A stretch of DNA of 64,000 nt from UBA5794 sp963714375 (lineage in GTDB: Bacteria > Actinomycetota > Acidimicrobiia > Spongiisociales > UBA5794), in NCBI GenBank assembly GCA_963714375.1, contig CAVQOG010000003.1, forward strand, positions 124,001-188,000, in the 5' to 3' direction. Shown here one piece after another: positions 59,230 to 64,000 of this stretch. Each line of letters opens with the position of its first letter. The stretch's first letter is position 1. The notes below the pieces were generated by a model that made no database searches, was not told the origin of the DNA, and was given only the letters and a program-made list of their open reading frames with translations. The position numbers and the translations under genes are program-made.

Positions 59230-60311
59230 ATGATCATCAACCTGCCCGGACGCGAAACGTACGAGATTGGTATTTCGGGATCGTTGTTCGTCGAGACGGG
59301 CGAATCCACGGTTGACCTTCCCGATACGTCAGACCTGTGGGCACTTCCCGGCCTCGCGGACTGCCACGCCCACGTCACGATGACATCGCTCACGGAGTTC
59401 GACGCAATCACCGATGCATCGATGCGGACGGCGATACCCATCAACACATGGGCCCATTTGGACCATGGGGTGCTGCTCATCCTCGACAAGGGTGGCAAGA
59501 GCGACACAACGCTCGTGACCCTTGATCACGACGCCGATCTGCGGCCGTACACGGAGACAGCGGGTTCCATGATCTCGCCGCCGGGCGGCTACTACGGAAA
59601 CGGCTTCGGGACGGAAGTCGAACCAGATGCCCTCGTCGAGCACATTCGCATTACGGCTGCTACTCAGGGTGGATGGGTGAAGCTTGTCGGGGACTGGCCA
59701 CGTCGGGGTCAGGGCCCGGTCAACAACTGGCCAAGAGACGTCCTAGCGGAGGCGGTCAGGGCTGCCCACGATGCGGGTGCCAAGGTCGCGATCCACTCGA
59801 TGGCACACTCGGCATCGGACGCCGTAGCAGCAGGTGTCGACTCAATCGAACACGGACCGTTCTTGACGGAGACTGACCTCAAAGCACTTGCGGCACGCGG
59901 TGGCGCATGGGTCCCGACCATCGTCAACATGCTGTTCCTGCGCGACATGCTCGGAGAGCAGTCCTCAGGGGGAAGATGTTCGTCGACGGACTTGAGCGCA
60001 TGCGTGAGAACCTCCCACTGGCGGAGTTGCTCGGCGTCACTGTCCTCGCGGGGACAGACATGGCGGTCCCACACGGAGAGGTCGCAACCGAAGCCATGCG
60101 GCTCAAGGAGTACGGGCTGTCAGATGCGGCGGCCACAGCAGCAACCTCCACCGCCGCATACAGCTATGTCGGACGGCCACCACAACCCACGGTTGGTGCA
60201 GAGGCGGACGTCGTCTTCTTCCGGGACAACCCGCTCGAACGTGTCGAGACGCTTCGAGAACCTGCCCTCATCATCCGCCGTGGTCAGATTGTGAGAACCA
60301 CCCTTGGCTGA
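59230..60311 (+). pseudogene. Amidohydrolase, frameshifted at a G run
   Basis: Two overlapping frames together make one complete amidohydrolase of about 360 residues. The first (59230 to about 59970) contains the HxH metal motif (GLADCHAHVTM), the Lys segment GGWVKLVGDWP and VAIHSMAHS...VDSIEHGPF. The second, one base back (about 59968 to 60311), contains KMFVDGLERMREN, VLAGTDMAVPHGE with the catalytic Asp and VVFFRDNPLE. The junction is the five-G run at 59968-59972; one extra G would restore a single frame. Sequencing error or a real recent mutation is possible. The downstream thioesterase start overlaps its stop. Confidence 0.8.
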
Positions 60312-61092
60312 GGCGCTGTACCAACGCGACGGCGACGTCTTCGTTCCGAGCGGGTATGTACGAGGGCCCTGGAGTCACGACCACTGTCACGGTGGCCCAC
60401 CTTTCGGACTTCTCACGACGCTGATATCTCAGGAGCGCCCCGACATGGGCATGACACGGACAACAATGGACATTCCGGGCCCGATACCACTCGTACCGTG
60501 CCGAGTCGAGCTGGAGACGATTCGGCCAGGCAAGAAGGTCTGCCACCTCGCCGCAACACTCGTGGGACGTGACGGAACCCCCTATGCGCGTGCATCCGCA
60601 TGGTTGATGCGAATCGACCACGACGTGATGGCCCAGACGAATCCGGATCGGAATCCCCCGGCACACCACGACTCCGGAACACTGGTCAACCTGAGTTTCT
60701 GGGGGGATGACGGTGATTTCGGTCAGGCTGTCGAAATGCTGGCGGTTGAGGGAACGCCATTCGGAGGCGGGGAAGCGACCCTGTGGACCCGTTTGACCAT
60801 GCCGCTCATTGAGGGAGATGAGACGAACCCCTACGCCATTGCTGCCGCCGTCGCGGACTTTCCGAACGGGATCTCGGCACTACGACCGCTCGAGGACCTT
60901 TCCTGTGTGAACACGGATGTCACCGTCTATTTCGGGCGGGCACCCATTGGCGATTGGATTGCATTGCGTTCCCAAACAAATTCATCAGGATTGGGACTAG
61001 GCATGAGCGATTCGTTGTTATACGATGTATGCGGATTCGTTGGAACAGCGAACCAGTCGATCTTCTTCGACTCGCCATCCGCCGGGAACTAG
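60304..61092 (+). CDS. Thioesterase-like protein (double hotdog)
   Basis: A 262-residue protein resembling TesB-like acyl-CoA thioesterases of actinobacteria. VRGPWSHDHCHGGPPFGLLT carries the family's His-Gly-Gly turn. CRVELETIRPGKKVCHLAAT and YARASAWLMRI complete the first hotdog. The C-terminal half has IGDWIALRSQTNSSGLGLGM, with SDSLLYDVCGFVGTANQSIF ending the second hotdog. It begins at TTG 60304, overlapping the amidohydrolase stop, so the genes were probably co-translated before the frameshift. Confidence 0.78.
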   Translation: MAEALYQRDGDVFVPSGYVRGPWSHDHCHGGPPFGLLTTLISQERPDMGMTRTTMDIPGPIPLVPCRVELETIRPGKKVCHLAATLVGRDGTPYARASAWLMRIDHDVMAQTNPDRNPPAHHDSGTLVNLSFWGDDGDFGQAVEMLAVEGTPFGGGEATLWTRLTMPLIEGDETNPYAIAAAVADFPNGISALRPLEDLSCVNTDVTVYFGRAPIGDWIALRSQTNSSGLGLGMSDSLLYDVCGFVGTANQSIFFDSPSAGN

Positions 61093-61209
61093 AAATGGGT
61101 TTCCGAGCGTCTTATCAACGAATCCTCTTGAAGGACCACCAAACCTTCGACCCGCCTTCAACCAACGACGGCGCTTCGAAGACAGAGACTATGTGAAGGA
61201 ATTCACAAC

Positions 61210-62139
61210 ATGACCGCACGTACAGCAATGACACCAACTGAGGTCGGCGACAGCCTGACCACATATCTCACAGATATCGCAAACCATGAACTCCTGACGG
61301 CCGACGATGAAGTCGATCTCGCCCAGGCGATCGAGTTTGGCCGCGAGGCCGAAGAAGCGCTCGAAGCCGGAGGCGTCAAGGGCGCTGCGAAGGTCAAACT
61401 TCAGCGCACAGCGCGCAAGGGCAAGGAAGCAAAGGACCGTTTCGCTCAAGCGAACCTGCGCCTTGTTGTCTCCCAGGCCAAGCGCTACCGCTCCCAGTAC
61501 GGCATCGAGTTCGTTGACCTGATCCAAGAGGGCAACCTCGGACTCATCCGTGCCGTTGAAAAGTTCGACTGGCGCAAGGGATTCAAGTTCTCCACCTACG
61601 CAACGTGGTGGATTCGTCAGGCCATGCAGCGCGCCGTTGCCGAAAAGTCGAGGACCGTTCGTCTTCCGAACTCCCTTCACGACACACTCCTGACGCTCAA
61701 CGGAACTCGCAACCGTCTCCTTTCCGAGCTCGGCCGTGAGCCAAGCTCAGAGGAGCTCTCCGAAGAGTCTGGCCTCCGTTTGGACCAGGTTCTCGAAGCA
61801 CAGCTCGTCGCAGATTCCGTATCACTTGAGTCACCGGTTGGTGAAGATGGCGCCGTTCTCGGCGACTTCGTCGCCCACGATGATGAGGATGATCCGGTAC
61901 GCGAATCTGAGCGCCTGTCAACAATCGAAGCTCTCCGGGAGGCGATCGATCGTCTCCCAGAGCGTGAGGCGTACATCCTCTCCAAGCGTGTCGGTTTCGA
62001 GGACGGCCTACCTCGTACCCACGAGGAAATCGGCAAGCATCTCGATCTCGGCCCAACCAGGGTTCGTTCGCTCGAGAAGCAGGCCCTGTCTCGTCTCCGT
62101 CACCCAGCCTTCGGGTTGAGGCAGGAAGCCGACTTCTAG
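61210..62139 (+). CDS. RNA polymerase sigma factor, sigma-70 group 2 (primary-like)
   Basis: A 309-residue sigma factor. Region 1.2 is DSLTTYLTDIANHELLTADD. Region 2 has LRLVVSQAKRYRSQYGIEFV, DLIQEGNLGLIRAVEKFDW and FSTYATWWIRQAMQRAVAEK (2.4). Region 3 is LPNSLHDTLLTLNG through LSEESGLRLDQV. Region 4 is PRTHEEIGKHLDLGPTRVRS. It lacks region 1.1 and is shorter than primary HrdB/SigA. It resembles actinobacterial SigB-like alternative or secondary principal sigma factors. AAGGA lies upstream of ATG 61210. A strong terminator follows. Confidence 0.92.
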   Translation: MTARTAMTPTEVGDSLTTYLTDIANHELLTADDEVDLAQAIEFGREAEEALEAGGVKGAAKVKLQRTARKGKEAKDRFAQANLRLVVSQAKRYRSQYGIEFVDLIQEGNLGLIRAVEKFDWRKGFKFSTYATWWIRQAMQRAVAEKSRTVRLPNSLHDTLLTLNGTRNRLLSELGREPSSEELSEESGLRLDQVLEAQLVADSVSLESPVGEDGAVLGDFVAHDDEDDPVRESERLSTIEALREAIDRLPEREAYILSKRVGFEDGLPRTHEEIGKHLDLGPTRVRSLEKQALSRLRHPAFGLRQEADF

Positions 62140-62171
62140 GCAGACGTCGGACGTCAGAAAGCAGAAGTCAA

Positions 62172-62215
62172 GAGCCCAGCTAGCTGGACTCCAAGGAATC
62201 CGACTTTGTCGGGTT
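62172..62215. repeat. Palindrome plus hairpin element
   Basis: Palindrome half-sites gagcccagct/agctggactc (62172-62191, one mismatch) are followed by caagg and the hairpin aatccgac-ttt-gtcgggtt (62197-62215). Short period-7-like remnants precede it (62140-62170). Same composite module as at 15267-15310. Confidence 0.85.
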
Positions 62216-62230
62216 CTCGAAATCCGATTC

Positions 62231-62260
62231 AGAAACGGCTGCCTTAAGGCAGCCGTTTCT
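62231..62260 (+). terminator. Terminator of the sigma factor gene
   Basis: A perfect 13-bp stem agaaacggctgcc/ggcagccgtttct, TTAA tetraloop, followed by gtttcac. It is 92 bp after the sigma factor stop and 21 bp from the convergent oxidase stop, so it may serve both. Confidence 0.85.
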
Positions 62261-62280
62261 GTTTCACACCGTTGCACTCC

Positions 62281-63666
62281 CTACTGACGCTTGCCGCGCA
62301 TCCAGTTTCCCATGTCGGCAAGTTTGGACGGCTTGTTTCGATGCTCCTCGCTTCGATCGGCCCGTCTGGCCATGGCCAGTCCGGCGTTGATGCCAATCCA
62401 GCGAAACGGCTCAACTTCCCACGACGGCCACTCGTGGGACACCCATGGCAGCGTCGTCCGTTCGGTTTCATGTCCCGCGATCAGCTCCGCCAATGTCCGC
62501 CCTGCCAATTGAGCCGTTGCGACACCGTCACCGACGTATCCGCCAGCGACGGCTACACCCGCATCGCGATCGAATGTGACGGCTGGTCGCCAGTCTCGTG
62601 AAACACCGAGTGCGCCACCCCAACGATGGGTCAGCTCGACGCCTTCGAGCTGTGGGAACATCTCGACGAGCACACGCACCAACTCGGTGTGCACGCCGTC
62701 AGGCGTATCGAACGAGTCCAAAATCTTCGAGCCGAAGTGGTACGGCGCTCCCCTCCCACCAAAGGCAAGTCGTCCATCAGCGGTTTTCTGGCCATAGATG
62801 ATCAGATTGCGGAAGTCGCCGAAGGTCTCCCGGTTGGCAAGCCCAATCTCATCCCACATCGTGTCGGCAAGAGGCTCGGTCGCGATCATAAGCGAGTACA
62901 GGGGAAGAACTATCCGCTTCCTGCCTGGTAACTGGCTGCCGAACCCCTCGGTCGCCAGAACCGTCACATCTGCGGATACGACGCCACCACGAGTCACGAC
63001 ACCACCTTGACGAATCGCCGTGACAGTTGAGGATTCGTAGACCACGACTCCGCGTGATTCGGCTGCTCGAGCCAGCCCGTGCACCAGCTTCGCTGGATGG
63101 ATCGAAGCACCATGGCGATACCAGATCCCGCTCACGACGTTTGTCGCATTCAGTCGTTCCCGCGCTTCAGCCTCGGCTAGGTACACGATGTCGTCGGGAT
63201 CCACTCCAAGGGAGATCGCGTGTGCGACCTCCTCCCGTGCGTATGCATCCTGGAAGGGCAGCCTGGCAACCGAGACAACTCCGCCCTTGTCGTAGTCACA
63301 GTTGATCCCCTCAGCCCGAGCGATGCTTCCGACATCGTCGACGCTGGCAAAGAGCGCCTGCATGTGGCGAAGGGCGGCTTCCTTTCCGTGATCATGCGCG
63401 AGTTGGCCATGCCCGAGTGGGTACTCAGCGTGGCACCATCCACCGTTGCGGCCGCTTGCTCCGAATCCGACATGGTTCGCCTCAATCACGGCAATCTTGA
63501 GCGATGGATCAAGATCGGCCAAGTGATATGCACACCAAAGGCCCGTAAACCCTGCTCCGACAATCGCAATATCTACATCGATATCCGCCGTTACGGCAGC
63601 ACGAGTCACGTTGGCATCAACGGCGTCCCACCACAGGGGTACCGGCTTGGCCGTCGAAATGTTCAC
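62281..63666 (-). CDS. FAD-dependent amine oxidase (DAO family, PuuB-like)
   Basis: A 461-residue flavoprotein. FAD motif VDIAIVGAGFTGLWCAYHLA near residue 32, preceded by a 30-residue arm (KPVPLWWDAVDANV) typical of gamma-glutamylputrescine oxidases. GFGASGRNGGWCHAEYPLG is the second FAD contact, and VAGGYVGDGVATAQLAGRTL is the C-terminal one. It starts inside the stop of the agmatinase gene (ATGA), so the two are translated together. Agmatinase yields putrescine, so oxidation of putrescine or a derivative is the likely role. Confidence 0.87.
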   Translation of the reverse strand: MNISTAKPVPLWWDAVDANVTRAAVTADIDVDIAIVGAGFTGLWCAYHLADLDPSLKIAVIEANHVGFGASGRNGGWCHAEYPLGHGQLAHDHGKEAALRHMQALFASVDDVGSIARAEGINCDYDKGGVVSVARLPFQDAYAREEVAHAISLGVDPDDIVYLAEAEARERLNATNVVSGIWYRHGASIHPAKLVHGLARAAESRGVVVYESSTVTAIRQGGVVTRGGVVSADVTVLATEGFGSQLPGRKRIVLPLYSLMIATEPLADTMWDEIGLANRETFGDFRNLIIYGQKTADGRLAFGGRGAPYHFGSKILDSFDTPDGVHTELVRVLVEMFPQLEGVELTHRWGGALGVSRDWRPAVTFDRDAGVAVAGGYVGDGVATAQLAGRTLAELIAGHETERTTLPWVSHEWPSWEVEPFRWIGINAGLAMARRADRSEEHRNKPSKLADMGNWMRGKRQ

Positions 63667-64000
63667 GAGTTGGCTGCCACAGCTCGTTCGGCCATGCCGT
63701 TGAGAATCTCAAGCACGATCCGGTTACCAAGGAAGGCTGTGATCTGACCTGGGCCGTCGTATGGAGGCGACACCTCAACGATGTCGGCACCGATCACAGG
63801 GAGTTCACGGGCAAGACGCCGCACCGTGTCGAGCAACTCCCTCGATGTGAGCCCACCGGGTTCAGGGGTTCCGGTACCGGGTGCCATCCCGGGGTCCACC
63901 ACATCGACGTCGACCGAGATGAAGATCCCGATACTGTCATCACCCCCAGCTGCTTTCACCGCGTCGTCGACAACGGGGCGGAGACCCCGTTCAACGATCT
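63663..64000 (-). CDS. speB: Agmatinase / ureohydrolase (partial, 3' part)
   Basis: The C-terminal 112 or so residues of an arginase-fold Mn enzyme; the gene continues beyond the window. FISVDVDVVDPGMAPGTGTP is the ureohydrolase signature, with two Asp metal ligands in DVDVVDP. EPGGLTSRELLDTVRRLA and GADIVEVSPPYDGPGQITAF match agmatinase and guanidinobutyrase. The substrate is most often agmatine (giving putrescine and urea), but other guanidino compounds are possible. The overlap with the downstream amine oxidase supports a polyamine or guanidine catabolic operon. Confidence 0.85.
   Translation of the reverse strand, partial: IVERGLRPVVDDAVKAAGGDDSIGIFISVDVDVVDPGMAPGTGTPEPGGLTSRELLDTVRRLARELPVIGADIVEVSPPYDGPGQITAFLGNRIVLEILNGMAERAVAANS

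Noticed and set aside
58612..59230. Long upstream extension of the amidohydrolase frame
   Set aside because: It is antisense to the LigC gene, whose motifs and codon pattern are clear.
59955..59990. Programmed -1 frameshift in the amidohydrolase
   Set aside because: No classic slippery heptamer (X XXY YYZ) and no clear downstream pseudoknot; a missing G in a homopolymer is simpler.
59230..60311. A second selenoprotein explained by in-frame UGA
   Set aside because: The break is a frame change, not an in-frame TGA; motifs continue in another frame.

Overview
The window looks like a chromosomal segment of a moderately GC-rich actinobacterium. The best guess is class Acidimicrobiia or a close relative, inferred from gene content only. 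Supporting signs are a dnaK-grpE-dnaJ-hspR cluster, the clpS/DUF2017 pair, an XRE regulator next to an HbhA-like lysine/alanine-rich protein (the mycobacterial Rv0474/Rv0475 arrangement), a LigC-type ATP-dependent DNA ligase, and secreted proteins with threonine-rich linkers. No rRNA, prophage, IS transposase or CRISPR array was seen. The only tRNA is a selenocysteine tRNA.

Layout. 1-6.4 kb: tail of a membrane protein, an XRE membrane-anchored regulator, an acyl-CoA ligase, tRNA-Sec, a ferredoxin, a CBS protein, enoyl-CoA hydratase and an ornithine cyclodeaminase-family enzyme, then a repeat cluster surrounding a DUF559 nuclease. 6.4-13.7 kb: a complete branched-chain-amino-acid-type ABC importer (binding protein, LivH, LivM, LivG, LivF) followed by an FAD amine oxidase. 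13.8-20.2 kb: HflX, an MFS carrier, a TetR/dehydrogenase divergon and a PhoH ATPase. 20.3-30.1 kb: GpsA, Tag, a DAHP-synthase-like/chorismate mutase fusion, a phosphotransferase, CtaB, a MenH-like hydrolase, a 3-hydroxyacyl-CoA dehydrogenase, selenoprotein SelD and MgtE. 30.1-38.1 kb: a lipoprotein, an overlapping run encoding glutamate-cysteine ligase-like protein, NadE, a class IV aminotransferase and an unknown protein, then TyrA and an epimerase/acyltransferase pair. 38.2-43.8 kb: XRE/HbhA-like pair, unknown proteins, a MocA-like nucleotidyltransferase, an excisionase-like HTH/ClpS/DUF2017 operon and a DivIVA-like coiled-coil protein. 43.9-53.6 kb: the heat-shock cluster, HisC-like aminotransferase, small proteins and ClpB. 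53.6-64 kb: a secreted lipoprotein, MFS, acyltransferase 3, two tandem DUF805 proteins, LigC, a frameshifted amidohydrolase, a thioesterase-like protein, a sigma factor, an amine oxidase and agmatinase.

What stands out. (1) SelD is itself a selenoprotein: its catalytic position is an in-frame UGA at codon 15 followed by a perfect hairpin, and the cognate tRNA-Sec lies 25 kb away. (2) More than a dozen intergenic regions carry short tandem arrays that all share a 7-bp period although the unit sequence differs between loci. They are often joined to a conserved palindrome-plus-hairpin module. (3) A second, GC-rich repeat family brackets the DUF559 nuclease gene. (4) The DAHP synthase half of the chorismate mutase fusion has lost its metal ligands and phosphate-binding motif, so it is probably a pseudoenzyme. 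(5) A TetR/dehydrogenase divergon has two identical palindromes, each inside the spacer of one of two facing promoters.

Functionally the window mixes fatty-acid/acyl-CoA metabolism, amine and amino-acid uptake and oxidation, aromatic amino-acid synthesis (chorismate mutase, TyrA, a HisC-like aminotransferase), selenium metabolism and proteostasis (DnaK system, ClpB, ClpS).
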